DNA of 64,000 nt from Chloroflexota bacterium (GCA_021824575.1 JAKAKJ010000080.1:1-64000), one strand, 5' to 3'. Shown: positions 8,959-19,765, counted from the first letter of the stretch. Program-made: numbers and translations. Notes: generated by a model from the letters alone, not told the origin.

Positions 8959-9765
8959 ATGCTTCACAGCAATCATTCTTTTCGGTTGACATTCATCCTC
9001 GCCATTGCGCTGACCATCGGCTTGACCGGCTGTACAGGTTTGGAGGACACTTCGATTCTGACGCCTCCACCGGGGACGCCAACACCGCTTCCTTCGCCGA
9101 CAATCATCTGGTTCCCGCCAACGGCCACGCCTACGCCGAGGGTTTTTCCCACCCAAGCGCCCACGCCTGAACAAAAACCTGGCGTTGGAAGCATTGCTTT
9201 GACTGACAATTTTTCTTCGTCTCTGGTTTGGAACACTGCCGCATCAGATCAGGCAAGCATTAACGTCAGCAACAACCAACTGACCATTGCAGTGCAGCCC
9301 GGTGTCTTTGCCGATAGCTTCCGCACGGACGTGATCCTGAGCGACTTTTATGCGGAGATCACGGCCAGTCCAAGCCTTTGCAAAGGCCAGGATGAATATG
9401 GATTTTTGTTTCGCGCGCCGAACTCCGTCGCATTTTACACATACGCGCTTTCCTGTGATGGCCATGTGCGCGTAGAACGCACAAGCGTGAACACGCACTT
9501 GCCGCTCCAGCCGCCGACCCTGAGCGGCGATGTTCCGACCGGCGCGCCGAGTCAAACGCGCCTCGGCGTGTGGGCCGTCGGCTCGGACTTGCGATTCTTT
9601 TTGAATGGCCGTTATCAATTCAGCGCGAACGACAGAAGTTATGCGTCCGGCGGGATTGGCGTATTCGCGCATTCAGTGGGCGACACCCCGGTGACAGTCA
9701 TCTTTTCCAATCTGGTGGTGCATGATGTGACGTACACGCCGCCGACCAGGACACCCAAGCCATAA
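8959..9765 (+). CDS. Lipoprotein with concanavalin-like (LamG/DUF1080-type) domain
   Basis: A 268-residue exported lipoprotein. The signal peptide ends in LTGC (Cys about 25), then a Pro/Thr-rich linker (about 33-78), then a beta-sandwich-like domain. The pattern of an initial DNFSSSLVWN, a central EYGFLFRAPNSVAFYTYALSCDG and a late DLRFFLNGRYQF resembles the concanavalin-like domains that bind glycans. The protein at 54946-55698 has the same architecture and matching motifs (EFNGSLPYW, GVVCRYSEKNGWYEFNI, FINGVRMRQW), so the two are probable paralogues. It is divergent from the dehydrogenase gene. The function is unknown beyond a surface location. Confidence 0.78.
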   Translation: MLHSNHSFRLTFILAIALTIGLTGCTGLEDTSILTPPPGTPTPLPSPTIIWFPPTATPTPRVFPTQAPTPEQKPGVGSIALTDNFSSSLVWNTAASDQASINVSNNQLTIAVQPGVFADSFRTDVILSDFYAEITASPSLCKGQDEYGFLFRAPNSVAFYTYALSCDGHVRVERTSVNTHLPLQPPTLSGDVPTGAPSQTRLGVWAVGSDLRFFLNGRYQFSANDRSYASGGIGVFAHSVGDTPVTVIFSNLVVHDVTYTPPTRTPKP

Positions 9766-9798
9766 CACAGCAGGGAAATTTATCTGAGCGAGATATTC

Positions 9799-10608
9799 AT
9801 GCCAAACAATAAACTCAACGATCTCGATTCAAAAACCTGGCTTAAATTCCAGAAGTCATGGTTCATCCATAATCCGCCGCCGCGCCAAAAGGGTGTGCTT
9901 GTGCATCCGGCAAAATTCCCGGAGACGATGGCGCAGGAATTCATCGAGTTCTTCACCAAGAAAGGTCAGGCCGTTTTGGATCCAATGGCGGGAACCGGGT
10001 CAACGTTGGTTGCGGCTTTGCGCGCCGGGCGCAATTCGTACGGCATCGAATTGAATCCGAAATATGCAAAGATTGCGAAACAAATCGTCGAGGATGAACG
10101 CGCGGCTTTGGGACAGACAATCAAGAATCTGAAATCTGAAATTATAAAAGGTGACGCAGCAAATGCTCTCAACTACCAACTGCCGACCATCAACTACGTG
10201 CTGACCTCGCCTCCATATTGGGACATGCTTCACGCCAAAGGCGCCGAGACGCAAAAGAAACGCCGCTCATCATCCGACCTCGATGTTTTTTATTCTGACG
10301 ATCCAAAAGATGTCGGCAACATCCACGATTATGAATCCTTCCTTGAAAAGCTGGTCAAAATCTACGCCGGGTTGAAACCGTTGTTGCACGAAAAAGCGTA
10401 TCTCACCATCATCGTCAAGAACGTGAAGAAAGGCGGAAAGATTTATCCGCTGGCGTGGGACTTGGCGCGTGAACTCGGCAAAGTTTATACGTTGAAGGAC
10501 GAAAAAATCTGGCTGCAGGATAATCAACGCCTCGCGCCGTTTGGATTGGGTTCCGCATGGGTGAGCAATACGTTCCATCATTATTGTTTGCAATTCAGGA
10601 ATGATTAG
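9799..10608 (+). CDS. DNA methyltransferase, N4-cytosine type
   Basis: SAM-dependent amino-methyltransferase of 269 residues. Motif X is around HPAKFPETMAQEFI (36-49), the SAM-binding motif I is DPMAGTGST (61-69), the acidic motif II is GIELN (82-86), and the catalytic motif IV is TSPPYWD (136-142). SPPY rather than DPPY is usual for N4-cytosine enzymes. There is no long target-recognition domain between I and IV, so recognition is probably in the C-terminal half. It lies 33 bases after the lipoprotein gene and 43 bases before a putative nuclease, suggesting a restriction-modification pair. Recognition sequence cannot be read from the protein. Confidence 0.9.
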   Translation: MPNNKLNDLDSKTWLKFQKSWFIHNPPPRQKGVLVHPAKFPETMAQEFIEFFTKKGQAVLDPMAGTGSTLVAALRAGRNSYGIELNPKYAKIAKQIVEDERAALGQTIKNLKSEIIKGDAANALNYQLPTINYVLTSPPYWDMLHAKGAETQKKRRSSSDLDVFYSDDPKDVGNIHDYESFLEKLVKIYAGLKPLLHEKAYLTIIVKNVKKGGKIYPLAWDLARELGKVYTLKDEKIWLQDNQRLAPFGLGSAWVSNTFHHYCLQFRND

Positions 10609-10651
10609 AACATGGTTGCGCTGCTAATTCATTTTCCAATATTCATTGACC

Positions 10652-11644
10652 ATGCTTAATTCTGCCGACATCATTCGCCTGCCTTACACACCCGATCTCA
10701 CCGAGGGCGGCATTGCTTACGCGTGTCGTTCGCTACCGCACACGTATGATCGCATGGGCGGTTCGCCATTTGATCGTATGCGGCGCATCGTAGCCGGTGT
10801 GGCCGTCGAACTTGCATTCCGGCGTTATCTTGCACAGCAAAATATTCCGTTTGATGTTAAAGGCGCAACACCGTTTACCGATCCGGATCGTTATGACGTT
10901 TCGCTCGGCGGACACCGCTGTGACATCAAATCTTTTTTGATCTCGCACCGGACACAAATCACTTCGCTTCACGCGGACCCGGCACTGATTCTCCAGGCCC
11001 CGGCTTTGGTGCCGCTCGATCAATATTCCGCCGACGGCCACTCCGAGAATGATATTTATCTCTTCGCTTTTCTTACAGGGTTAATTGCCGCGTCGCCGGA
11101 CGATATGCAAAAAGCTTCCGGCGCGGGGCAGCCCGTTTATTTGATTCATGCCATGCCGAAAACATGGACTCGTCCGCGCACGTGGGCTCCGCTTGGGACG
11201 CTAGCACTGAAATCCGAATCGGATGAAAGGCTGATGCTCGAAATCGGCGGCCAGGATTCGGGTCGAGATTTCGTGACGCGTCCGGTGGAACTCCTGCCGC
11301 ATACGCGCTGCGAAGTCAACGCAGGCTTTTACTCGCTGGCGTATGTTCACGTCCAATCAAGGCCGGGCGCACGGCTTGGAATCCATTCTCCTCCGCGTAA
11401 GGAAACATACATCATTGAGTCCATCGAATGGAGCAACATCTGGGTGTACGGCATGGACATTTATTTTGCAGGCTGGATCACGCGCGATGAATTCCGCCGC
11501 CGCGCCAGTCTGATCCGCGAAGGAAGCCGCGTATTTCAATATAACCAGACGCGGACGAAAAATCTGGCCGTGCCAATATCAGGCTTGAGGCCGCTGAGCG
11601 AATTGTTCGAACGCGTGCGCCAATGGGAAATGGGCGGATTGTAA
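10652..11644 (+). CDS. Unrecognised protein with PD-(D/E)XK-like motif, candidate restriction endonuclease
   Basis: 330 residues, no signal peptide or membrane segment. I do not recognise the family. In the N-terminal third, E53 in a predicted helix (VAVELAFRRYL) is followed by a two-strand pattern DRYDVSLGGHRCDIKSF in which D82 and D91-x-K93 sit as in the PD-(D/E)XK nuclease core. The C-terminal part (from about 220) has ETYIIESIEWSNIWVYG and a basic tail. Position directly after a DNA methyltransferase supports a restriction enzyme, as does the short spacing. The start is the ATG at 10652; a TTG two codons earlier is possible. A terminator follows. Confidence is high for the gene, moderate for the function. 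Confidence 0.65.
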   Translation: MLNSADIIRLPYTPDLTEGGIAYACRSLPHTYDRMGGSPFDRMRRIVAGVAVELAFRRYLAQQNIPFDVKGATPFTDPDRYDVSLGGHRCDIKSFLISHRTQITSLHADPALILQAPALVPLDQYSADGHSENDIYLFAFLTGLIAASPDDMQKASGAGQPVYLIHAMPKTWTRPRTWAPLGTLALKSESDERLMLEIGGQDSGRDFVTRPVELLPHTRCEVNAGFYSLAYVHVQSRPGARLGIHSPPRKETYIIESIEWSNIWVYGMDIYFAGWITRDEFRRRASLIREGSRVFQYNQTRTKNLAVPISGLRPLSELFERVRQWEMGGL

Positions 11645-11675
11645 GAGTCATCATGGTTTCTGCCCAGACTCGACC

Positions 11676-11708
11676 ATGCTGCTGCTTCACAGCAGCATTT
11701 TTTGTTTA
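11676..11708 (+). terminator. Intrinsic terminator after the methyltransferase/nuclease genes
   Basis: A perfect 9-bp stem (ATGCTGCTG / CAGCAGCAT) with a five-base loop is followed by a T-rich run (TTTTTTTGTTT). It closes the presumed methyltransferase-nuclease transcription unit. Confidence 0.85.
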
Positions 11709-11744
11709 AGAAACTGCTCATTGAATTCTGGTACACTTTTCGAT

Positions 11745-13013
11745 ATGCTCAAGCAAATTAGAACGATACTCTTTGGCGTTGCCGGAATTTTTGTGCTGGG
11801 ATTTTTGCTTTATCAGGTGCCGGCAATACAGTCGCGGGTATTGTGGCACTTCGAAGTCTTTACTACTTATATGCAAAACACCATCCATCCCATTGGGAAA
11901 ATGCCGACTCCCGTTATTCCTTCGACGCCCGAAGCCGTATTATCTCCCACTCAACCTCCTACTGTGCCTCCGCCAACATCCTTAGCCACTGCGACAGCCA
12001 CACCAACTCCCGTGCCTTTGCCCGCGCAGGTTTCACTCCCCTCTCCCAAATATGAATTACAGGGCATAAATAATTGCGGCCCAGCCACGCTGACAATGTA
12101 TCTTCGCATGTATGGTTGGGGAGGAAACCAGAATGATATTGCCCAGGTCATCAAACCTGTTCCGCAGGATCGCAACGTCAATCCGGATGAACTGGTTTAT
12201 TTTGTCCGCAACAAAGCGGGGTGGTTGAGCGCCGACTTTCGCGTCGGCGGCGATCTCACTTTGCTAAAGAGTCTTCTGGCCGCTCAATTTCCCGTGATGA
12301 TAGAAGAGGCATCGAAGCTTAATCCGCAGGACGCGATGGGGCCTAACGACGATCTATGGGATGGGCACTATCTTTTGATCACGGGCTATGACGATACAAC
12401 AGGCATATTCACAGCCCAGGATCCTTTGCGCGGCCCGGACCAGAAAATTCCGTACGATAAATTGATGACCGATTGGAAATCATTTAACTATGTATACATT
12501 TTAGTTTATCCGCCGGATCAGCAGGCGCAAATCCAATCCATTCTAGGCTCGAACTGGGACCCGGATCAAAATCGGAAAAATGCCCTGGCGGCTGCCCAAG
12601 CAGCCGCTGCGGCGAATCCATCCGATGCCTTTGCCTGGTTCAACGTCGGCAGCAACCTCGTTTATTTCGAGCGCTATACCGAGGCCGCCCAGGCTTTCGA
12701 TAAGGCCTTTGAAATCGGTTTGCCCCAGCGGATGACGCGTTACCAATTCAGTCCATTCTTTGCCTATTATTATGCTGGCCGAATAGATTATTTGATCCAG
12801 TTAACGGAATTCACCTACAAGCCGATACCGGGCTACTACTCTGAAGAAGCTCTGCTCTGGCATGGCTACGCCTTATATAAACAAGGAAACATCGCAGGCG
12901 CAAAAGCGGATTGGAATAAAGCGCTTTCGGTTCACCCAAACTATTGCGACGCCGAATACGCCATCAACAATTACATCCAAGCAACATATAACCTATCAAC
13001 TTGTGTTCCATAA
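11745..13013 (+). CDS. Membrane-anchored C39-like cysteine peptidase with C-terminal TPR region
   Basis: 422 residues. One N-terminal membrane segment (about 8-25), a Pro/Thr-rich linker, then a C39_2-type papain-fold domain with catalytic Cys in INNCGPATLTMYL and catalytic His in DGHYLLITGYDD, followed by a DP motif (TAQDPLRG). The last 120 residues contain tetratricopeptide-like helices (DAFAWFNVGSNLVYFERYTEAAQAFDKAFEIG, in part, and EALLWHGYALYKQGN). It probably acts outside the membrane on peptides or wall crosslinks. The same architecture occurs at 50585-51919. The ATG at 11745 is chosen because it starts the anchor; TACACT lies seven bases upstream, so it could be leaderless. Confidence 0.85.
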   Translation: MLKQIRTILFGVAGIFVLGFLLYQVPAIQSRVLWHFEVFTTYMQNTIHPIGKMPTPVIPSTPEAVLSPTQPPTVPPPTSLATATATPTPVPLPAQVSLPSPKYELQGINNCGPATLTMYLRMYGWGGNQNDIAQVIKPVPQDRNVNPDELVYFVRNKAGWLSADFRVGGDLTLLKSLLAAQFPVMIEEASKLNPQDAMGPNDDLWDGHYLLITGYDDTTGIFTAQDPLRGPDQKIPYDKLMTDWKSFNYVYILVYPPDQQAQIQSILGSNWDPDQNRKNALAAAQAAAAANPSDAFAWFNVGSNLVYFERYTEAAQAFDKAFEIGLPQRMTRYQFSPFFAYYYAGRIDYLIQLTEFTYKPIPGYYSEEALLWHGYALYKQGNIAGAKADWNKALSVHPNYCDAEYAINNYIQATYNLSTCVP

Positions 13014-13044
13014 AATAAGCCGCCGAATAAATCGGCAGCTTATT
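13014..13044. terminator. Bidirectional terminator between convergent genes
   Basis: A 13-bp stem with one mismatch (AATAAGC plus CGCCGA paired with TCGGCA plus GCTTATT) and a five-base loop. T-rich sequence follows on the plus strand (TATTTC), and AT-rich sequence on the minus strand. It separates the C39-like peptidase from the response regulator. Confidence 0.7.
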
Positions 13045-13748
13045 TATTTCTCCTGGAAACTATATCCGCCAGGAAAGGTTTGAATCAAATACGAGGGTTT
13101 TCCCGAATCAAGGTCAAGCTTTTTCCGAAGCCGATACACAACATTCTTCAAAACAGCGGTATCAACCGATGCGCTCCAAACCATTTGCATGATCTCATCG
13201 TTCTTGAATACATAACCGGGACGGCTCATCAACAAATGCAACAGACGGAATTCCAGATTCGTCAGTTTGATCTCCTCGCCGCCCGGTTCCACCGCGGAGC
13301 GGCGGGCCGGGTCCAGTTTCAATTTGCCGGCGCGCACCGGACTCATCGGGACCGTCCAACTTCTCCGCGCCCATGCTGTGATCTTCGCCAAAAAAACGGC
13401 CGGGCTGATCGGCTTGATGACGCATTCATCCACGCCGGCCTGGTAAGCCTCCAGAATCTCAGTTTCATTATTGGTCGGGAGAAATAACAGAATTGGACTG
13501 GCGCTCAAGGAGCGGAATCTCCTGCACAACTCGATACGCTGGGCGTGAGGAGCATTTACGTCAATCACAATGAGATCAGGAATCTCTTCCATGGAACGTT
13601 CCATGGCCTTTTGCACCGACGTCTCAAGGATCGCCACCAGTCCTTTCTCTCGAATAATATAGCCCCAGATCGGCGCGGTCGCATCCTGGTCACAAACCAC
13701 AAACACTCGGTGCGAAACATCAGAATTAAAACCGGGCAATACTGTCAT
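13044..13748 (-). CDS. OmpR-type response regulator (receiver plus winged helix)
   Basis: 234 residues. The receiver domain covers about 12-130, with the likely phosphoacceptor Asp in LIVIDVNAP and the conserved Lys in CVIKPISP. The first acidic pair is CDQD, slightly unusual. The C-terminal winged-helix DNA-binding domain covers about 140-232, with IKLTNLEFRLLHLLMSRPG, VVYRLRKKLD and the terminal wing PGGYSF. It should be a transcription factor. No cognate kinase is adjacent. The ATG at 13748 has GGAG upstream, and a minus-strand TATAAT near 13780 may be its promoter. Confidence 0.9.
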   Translation of the reverse strand: MTVLPGFNSDVSHRVFVVCDQDATAPIWGYIIREKGLVAILETSVQKAMERSMEEIPDLIVIDVNAPHAQRIELCRRFRSLSASPILLFLPTNNETEILEAYQAGVDECVIKPISPAVFLAKITAWARRSWTVPMSPVRAGKLKLDPARRSAVEPGGEEIKLTNLEFRLLHLLMSRPGYVFKNDEIMQMVWSASVDTAVLKNVVYRLRKKLDLDSGKPSYLIQTFPGGYSFQEK

Positions 13749-13895
13749 TTATGCAAACTCCGCTTGCTTTCAGTTGAAATTATAATGTATAATTGGTAAC
13801 AGAGAGTAATAAAAACTTCCACTCTTACGACCCATGCGAACAGGAATTTCCCTGTCCATATTTGCGGTCAGCTATCGTAGCAAAGGAGGCTTACG

Positions 13896-14831
<936 letters not shown>

Positions 14832-14856
14832 TCAATTGCATTAAACGTCAGAGCCA

Positions 14857-14889
14857 ATGCGGCGCGGCGACATGGTCGCCGCGCCGCAT
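14857..14889. terminator. 15-bp perfect GC-rich hairpin, terminator-like
   Basis: A perfect 15-bp stem (ATGCGGCGCGGCGAC and its complement) with a three-base loop lies between the convergent FGE-like and metalloprotease genes. A T-run is absent on both sides, so it could be a terminator working with a factor, an mRNA 3' end stabiliser, or a repeat element. Confidence 0.5.
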
Positions 14890-14933
14890 TCTATTCCAGT
14901 TGCCAATAGTACCCGCCCAATGCACTCCCAACA

Positions 14934-16961
14934 TCATTTGATCCCAAGCGTGAAACCTGCAAGCTGGCGCGTGAAGCGCTGCGTGCCGGTCACGACCAGC
15001 ACGGCGTTCTCGCCCTGTTTCAAGGAAAGCGGGATATCTACCGACTGATCCGCACCGAGCGCGATATTTTGGACAGTAGTTTGATTGCTGCCCTGAAGGA
15101 TAAGCGCGAGACGGAACGTTTGCGGCAGCGTATTCTCGATGCGCACAAAACCGTTTGCTTGCCATCCGCCGTCATCCGCTTCGAAATCGGACGAATAGTT
15201 GATCGCCGGCAAGGAAACATCGTCCAGCAAAAAGCCTTCCCCGTTAACTTCCGCGTCGGTGACATATTCGAATCGCAACTGGATTTTTTTGCCATCATAC
15301 TGCGAAAGGTCAACGCTTTCGTTGATCCATTGCGCACTGTTCCCGCCGCCGCTCATTGCCGTATAGCCGCAGCCATATGCGTTGCCGGATGTGTCGTTGC
15401 TGGAGCAACTCGGCGTTTTGATGATCTGCCAGCTTTGCCCGTCCGTGGACGCTTCGAGATACACATAATCGTAACCTTTCTCGATGTCATACCACGTCCA
15501 GTAAGAGAATTGAGCCGGGCCGGTGACGTTGGTCAAGTCGAACTCGCGGGTCAAGGTCATATCTGACGAGTCGCCTTTGTTCGACCAAAATGCATAATTG
15601 CCCGAATGCGGATCGGTTGGCAGAAGTTTAGCCAGCGTAGAGCCTTGAAAGGAAAGCGTATAGTTCCCGGTGCAATTGATCTCGATATATTCCGCACCAT
15701 ATTGATTGACCGATTTATTGAATGGTGATTGCGGGCAATGATCAATGATCTGTGTCGCCGACGCCTTCGGCGCGTTGGGATAATTATGATAGACATAGCG
15801 CCCATCGCCGACTTTGCCATCCTGCAAATACATTGTGACCATCCAGTCCATCACAACATCATCGGCAGTAATTAGTTTTCCAGTCTGTGGATCGGTGATG
15901 TTCAGATTCCTGAGCGTATCGTCCACGCTCGGTAGTCCATTCTCCTGATCCTTTACAAGAGCCTGCGTGGCCTTGTCACCGAAGCGGTCGAGGAAATAAT
16001 CGAGGAAGAGAAAAGACTCTCCATAATGGGGGCCGTTCGCGCCGGGGTCCGGAAGCCAGTCCGTCAGATTGAGGTCCGGATGAGTAATATAGGCATAATC
16101 GAAATAAGGCGAATATCCATTCAAAAATTCAGCCAGCACCGAGAAACCTTCGTTCATCCATGAGGTTTCATTGCGGTCGAGATTCCAATGGATCATGTGC
16201 TGGAACTCATGCGCCAGCACGCTATATGTTTCTGTTGACCCGAGGTCCATGTTATCCGCGTTGAAGACGAACATCTCGTGCCCGTTGGAATACTTATGCA
16301 CCAGCGGATTGTATTCATCGGGCGTTGAAAAATATCCGGCATTCGACGCACCTGTGCCGCGCGCATAAACGATATAAATGTGCGGATCGTTGTCCACGCC
16401 CGGCGTCCATTCACTCCCAAAAAATTCACGGTCAGTTGGATAGATTTTGTTCTCGAAGGTATCCATCAGCGCCTTCATATCATTCCTGTTGACCAGCACG
16501 CCATTCTGCGCCCAAAAATACGTGTGAGGTGTAATGTAATCCAGCGTGGCTGTGACCTGAAAATTATCATTGGTGTCCACATTGCTGATCCAGAATTTCT
16601 GCTGGTCGCCAACCTGAAAAGGTTTCGTCGGCGCAGGCAATGTGTGCGGCACATTGCAGATATTTTCGAGGCGACATGCCAGATCATACAGGTCACTGTC
16701 GGGAACGACAACGTTCGTGAGTGTGGTCACCGTGTCGGTTGGAATCGATTCAACCGGCGGGCGCGTGACTATTACAGGCGGCGTTTCCGTGCTGCCGTTG
16801 GATGATGGGATGGGCAGCGTCGGCGAAGTGGACGTGTTGCTCATGTACAAGTAATAAGCAACTCCGCCAATGGCCAGCACCAGCATGCAAATGCAAAGCA
16901 GCACAATAACGATCGCGATGATCACACCGCGGTTGGATGATTTGGGCGTCGTTTGAGCCAT
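14934..16961 (-). CDS. Membrane-anchored M6-like (immune inhibitor A-type) metalloprotease
   Basis: 675 residues. One N-terminal membrane segment (about 14-38) and a Ser/Thr/Pro linker lead to an extracellular zinc protease domain with HEFQHMIHW (HExxH) and the downstream third-ligand Glu region WMNEGFSVLAE. Several Asp/Asn-rich loops may bind calcium. The C-terminal half has M6-type beta modules (FSYWTWYDIEKGYDYVYLEA, GFLLDDVSLP) seen after immune inhibitor A catalytic domains. It likely degrades proteins outside the cell. The start has AGGAGA a few bases before the ATG. It is convergent with the FGE-like gene and downstream of the clpC terminator in the same direction. Confidence 0.87.
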   Translation of the reverse strand: MAQTTPKSSNRGVIIAIVIVLLCICMLVLAIGGVAYYLYMSNTSTSPTLPIPSSNGSTETPPVIVTRPPVESIPTDTVTTLTNVVVPDSDLYDLACRLENICNVPHTLPAPTKPFQVGDQQKFWISNVDTNDNFQVTATLDYITPHTYFWAQNGVLVNRNDMKALMDTFENKIYPTDREFFGSEWTPGVDNDPHIYIVYARGTGASNAGYFSTPDEYNPLVHKYSNGHEMFVFNADNMDLGSTETYSVLAHEFQHMIHWNLDRNETSWMNEGFSVLAEFLNGYSPYFDYAYITHPDLNLTDWLPDPGANGPHYGESFLFLDYFLDRFGDKATQALVKDQENGLPSVDDTLRNLNITDPQTGKLITADDVVMDWMVTMYLQDGKVGDGRYVYHNYPNAPKASATQIIDHCPQSPFNKSVNQYGAEYIEINCTGNYTLSFQGSTLAKLLPTDPHSGNYAFWSNKGDSSDMTLTREFDLTNVTGPAQFSYWTWYDIEKGYDYVYLEASTDGQSWQIIKTPSCSSNDTSGNAYGCGYTAMSGGGNSAQWINESVDLSQYDGKKIQLRFEYVTDAEVNGEGFLLDDVSLPAINYSSDFEADDGGWQANGFVRIENTLPQTFRLALILQGSNQTTVQNIALGADQSVDIPLSLKQGENAVLVVTGTQRFTRQLAGFTLGIK

Positions 16962-17055
16962 GAGAGGTTCTCCTATGTCAAATTTCCCGATGTTAATCGA
17001 ATTTCACTAAATGCACATTAAGAACCCGGCTGCGAATAACGCAAATTTGAGGAGC

Positions 17056-17093
17056 GATAAAAAAGCGCCCAACTGTAATGAGTCGGGCGCTTT
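17056..17093 (-). terminator. Intrinsic terminator of clpC
   Basis: On the minus strand the stem AAAGCGCCC / GGGCGCTTT, extended by three more pairs after one mismatch, is followed by a run of Ts. It lies just past the clpC stop codon. Confidence 0.82.
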
Positions 17094-17119
17094 CATTCGA
17101 ATGTGAAATCCGCGCAAAT

Positions 17120-19594
17120 CTATGCGGCGTTTGCGGGCTGCCTGGTTTTACGAACGGCCTGAGCCGTATGGAAAGTGATCTTATCGATCTGCTCGTCCAC
17201 ATCCACCAGAACCGTTGCACCATTCTTGAATTTCCCGCCGAGCAGTTCCACCGAAAGCGGACTCTCGACAAATTTTTGGATGGCACGCCGCAGAGGCCGC
17301 GCACCAAACGCCGGATCGTAGCCTTCCTTGGCAAGCCATTTGCGCGCCGCCTCGGTCAATTCGACCTTGATGCCGTATTCGTTTAATCGGTCTTGCACTT
17401 CCTTGATTTGCAAGTCAACGATGCGTTCCATCTCTTCGAGCGAGAGCGGCGAGAACATGATGATCTCGTCAATACGGTTGAGAAATTCGGGGCGGAATGT
17501 GCCCTTGAGCGCTTTCTCGATCTTATCGTGCGACTCGCGTTCCTCATCGTCCGCTTTTTGCTGGAGGAAGCCAAGGCTGCCGCTCTTTCGCACATATTCC
17601 GTGCCGAGGTTCGAAGTCATGATCAGAATCGTGTTGCGGAAATCCACAACATTTCCCTGACCATCCGTCATGCGGCCATCGTCAAGGATTTGCAAAAGCG
17701 CGTTCCAGACTTCGGGATGGGCTTTCTCGATTTCGTCGAACAACACGACTCGATACGGGCGACGGCGGACGGCTTCCGTCAATTGACCGCCTTCTTCATA
17801 ACCGACATAACCCGGAGGCGCACCGAACAAACGCGAGACGGTATGTTGCTCGCGATATTCAGACATATCCACGCGCACCAACGCGTCTTCGTCATCGAAC
17901 ATGAACCAGGCCAATGCTTTTGCCAGTTCGGTTTTACCAACGCCGGATGGACCAATGAAAATGAACGAGCCGATTGGACGTGATGGGTCTTTCAAACCGG
18001 AGCGAGCGCGGCGAATGGCATCCGAAATGGCATGGATGGCTTCATTTTGTCCAATGATACGTTCGTGCAGGCGATCCTCCATCTGCAGGAGTTTCTGTGA
18101 CTCGCTTTCCATCATCTGGCTGACAGGAATGCCCCTCCATTGATGAACGACTTCAGCAATATCGTTAACGTCAACTACTTCATCGAGCTGATGTTCCGAT
18201 TCCCATTTATCGCGCTTGGCATGATATTCATCATCCTTGCGTAAACGTTCCACTTTGATCTCAGCCGCGCGTTGATAATCGCGAGAATTCGAAGCCGCAT
18301 CCTCTTCCGCCTGCAAGCGGTCAAGCTCGGCTTTCATTTCTTTCAAATCCTGCGGCATGGAATAAAGCGCCACGCGCAATTTGGCTGCAGCTTCGTCCAT
18401 CAAGTCAATGGCCTTATCGGGCAGACGACGGTCGGTGACGTAGCGATCAGAAAGCCGCGCCGCGGCAACCAACGCTTCATCCGCAAAGCGGACTTTGTGA
18501 TGAGCCTCGTAACGGTCGCGCAAACCCTGAAGCATCTTGATCGTGTCATCCACGCTCGGCTCCTCAACATAAATAGGAGCAAAGCGTCGTTCGAGGGCAG
18601 TGTCCTTCTCGATGTATTTGTGATATTCATCCAGTGTCGTTGCGCCAATGGTTTGCAGTTCACCGCGCGCCAATGCAGGCTTGAGCATCGTGCTGGCATC
18701 CATGGCGCCCTGCGCCGCCCCCGCGCCGACCACCGTATGCAGTTCGTCAATCATCATGATGATCTCGCCCTGGGCGCGCTGGATTTCTTCGATCACCGCT
18801 TTTAATCGCTCTTCGAATTCACCGCGGAAGCGCGAACCGGCAATCATCGCGCCGAGGTCGAGCGCAACCACTTTCTTGCCCGACAGAATTTCGGGAACAT
18901 CGTTGGTCGCAATCTTTTGAGCCAGTCCTTCGACAATGGCTGTCTTTCCGACGCCAGCCTCACCAATCAGCACCGGGTTGTTTTTCGTGCGGCGCGAAAG
19001 GATTTGGATCAGGCGCAGGATTTCATTGTCGCGTCCGATGACGGGATCAAGCTTGCCCTCGCGCGCGAGCTGCGTTAAGTCGCGCGAATATTTTTCGAGA
19101 GTGCGATAACGCGTCTCGGCTTGCGGATCAGTGACGCGCTGTCCGCCGCGCAAATCCTGGATCGCATCGTAAACCCGGTCGCGCGTCAAACCAGCGGATT
19201 CGAGAATGCGTGCCGCGGGCGTGTTGCGTTCGGTCAAAATCGCGAGGAAAATATGTTCGGTCGAAATATATTCGTCCTTGAGCCGGTTGGCTTCTTCGTT
19301 CGCCAAGTCAATGATTCGCTTGACGCGCGGCGTGATAAAAATCTGTCCCGCGCCGCCGCCGAAGATATTTGCCTTCGGGCTGGCGCGCAGCGTCGCGTCG
19401 AGGCGCTCGACTAAAGCGTCGGGACTCACGTTCAATTTTTCGAGAATTTGGGGGATAACGCCGCCCGGTTGTTCGATCAGCGCCAGCAAAATATGTTCGG
19501 TATCAATCTGGTTATGTCCGTAGCGCTGGATAATTTCCGCGGCGCGTTGCGCCGCCTCCTGGGCGCGTTCCGTAAATCGGTCAAATCGCATCAT
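17120..19594 (-). CDS. clpC: ClpC-type AAA+ unfoldase (Clp protease ATP-binding subunit)
   Basis: 824 residues, usual length for ClpC. Two Clp-N repeats cover about 1-145. The first AAA module has Walker [11 protein letters not shown] and Walker [10 protein letters not shown]. The middle domain has the UVR-like [15 protein letters not shown]. The second AAA module has [15 protein letters not shown], and a likely ClpP-contacting loop SLGF follows in [15 protein letters not shown]. It unfolds proteins for ClpP, which is not in the window. The first of two adjacent ATGs (19594) is chosen because GGAGG stands eight bases upstream; the longer upstream frame lacks support. A minus-strand TATAAT lies at 19650-19655. 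Confidence 0.95.
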   Translation of the reverse strand: MMRFDRFTERAQEAAQRAAEIIQRYGHNQIDTEHILLALIEQPGGVIPQILEKLNVSPDALVERLDATLRASPKANIFGGGAGQIFITPRVKRIIDLANEEANRLKDEYISTEHIFLAILTERNTPAARILESAGLTRDRVYDAIQDLRGGQRVTDPQAETRYRTLEKYSRDLTQLAREGKLDPVIGRDNEILRLIQILSRRTKNNPVLIGEAGVGKTAIVEGLAQKIATNDVPEILSGKKVVALDLGAMIAGSRFRGEFEERLKAVIEEIQRAQGEIIMMIDELHTVVGAGAAQGAMDASTMLKPALARGELQTIGATTLDEYHKYIEKDTALERRFAPIYVEEPSVDDTIKMLQGLRDRYEAHHKVRFADEALVAAARLSDRYVTDRRLPDKAIDLMDEAAAKLRVALYSMPQDLKEMKAELDRLQAEEDAASNSRDYQRAAEIKVERLRKDDEYHAKRDKWESEHQLDEVVDVNDIAEVVHQWRGIPVSQMMESESQKLLQMEDRLHERIIGQNEAIHAISDAIRRARSGLKDPSRPIGSFIFIGPSGVGKTELAKALAWFMFDDEDALVRVDMSEYREQHTVSRLFGAPPGYVGYEEGGQLTEAVRRRPYRVVLFDEIEKAHPEVWNALLQILDDGRMTDGQGNVVDFRNTILIMTSNLGTEYVRKSGSLGFLQQKADDEERESHDKIEKALKGTFRPEFLNRIDEIIMFSPLSLEEMERIVDLQIKEVQDRLNEYGIKVELTEAARKWLAKEGYDPAFGARPLRRAIQKFVESPLSVELLGGKFKNGATVLVDVDEQIDKITFHTAQAVRKTRQPANAA

Positions 19595-19649
19595 AGTTAA
19601 AATCCTCCGCAAGGGTGTTTTTTCACCCCTGCCAATAGAGACAAGTCGC

Positions 19650-19655
19650 ATTATA
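19650..19655 (-). promoter_or_regulatory. Candidate -10 box of clpC
   Basis: TATAAT on the minus strand about 55 bases before the clpC start. The leader between them holds a short hairpin (GGGTG / CACCC around an A6 loop) just before the ribosome binding site. No CIRCE or clear -35 is visible. Confidence 0.45.
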
Positions 19656-19759
19656 ACAAAGTCGTGTCGGCGAATTATCTAAAGGGCATTAGAGTTCTGT
19701 AAAATCTTATCGGGATCGAACTTCCCGGCCAAATTTGTGCTCTGGACAACAATCAGGGC

Positions 19760-19765
19760 TATAAT
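19760..19765 (+). promoter_or_regulatory. Candidate -10 box of a leaderless gene
   Basis: TATAAT ends seven bases before the ATG at 19773, and there is no ribosome binding site between them, which fits a transcript starting at or next to the start codon. A TTGTGC at 19735-19740 gives a long 19-base spacer. Confidence 0.5.

Noticed and set aside
8896-9174. N-terminal extension of the threonine dehydrogenase candidate
   Set aside because: It is Arg-rich, overlaps the divergent lipoprotein gene, and the ATG at 8895 has a clear ribosome binding site and the usual Rossmann start.
18272-18805. 177-residue plus-strand open frame within clpC
   Set aside because: Antisense to a strongly conserved gene; no motif of its own.
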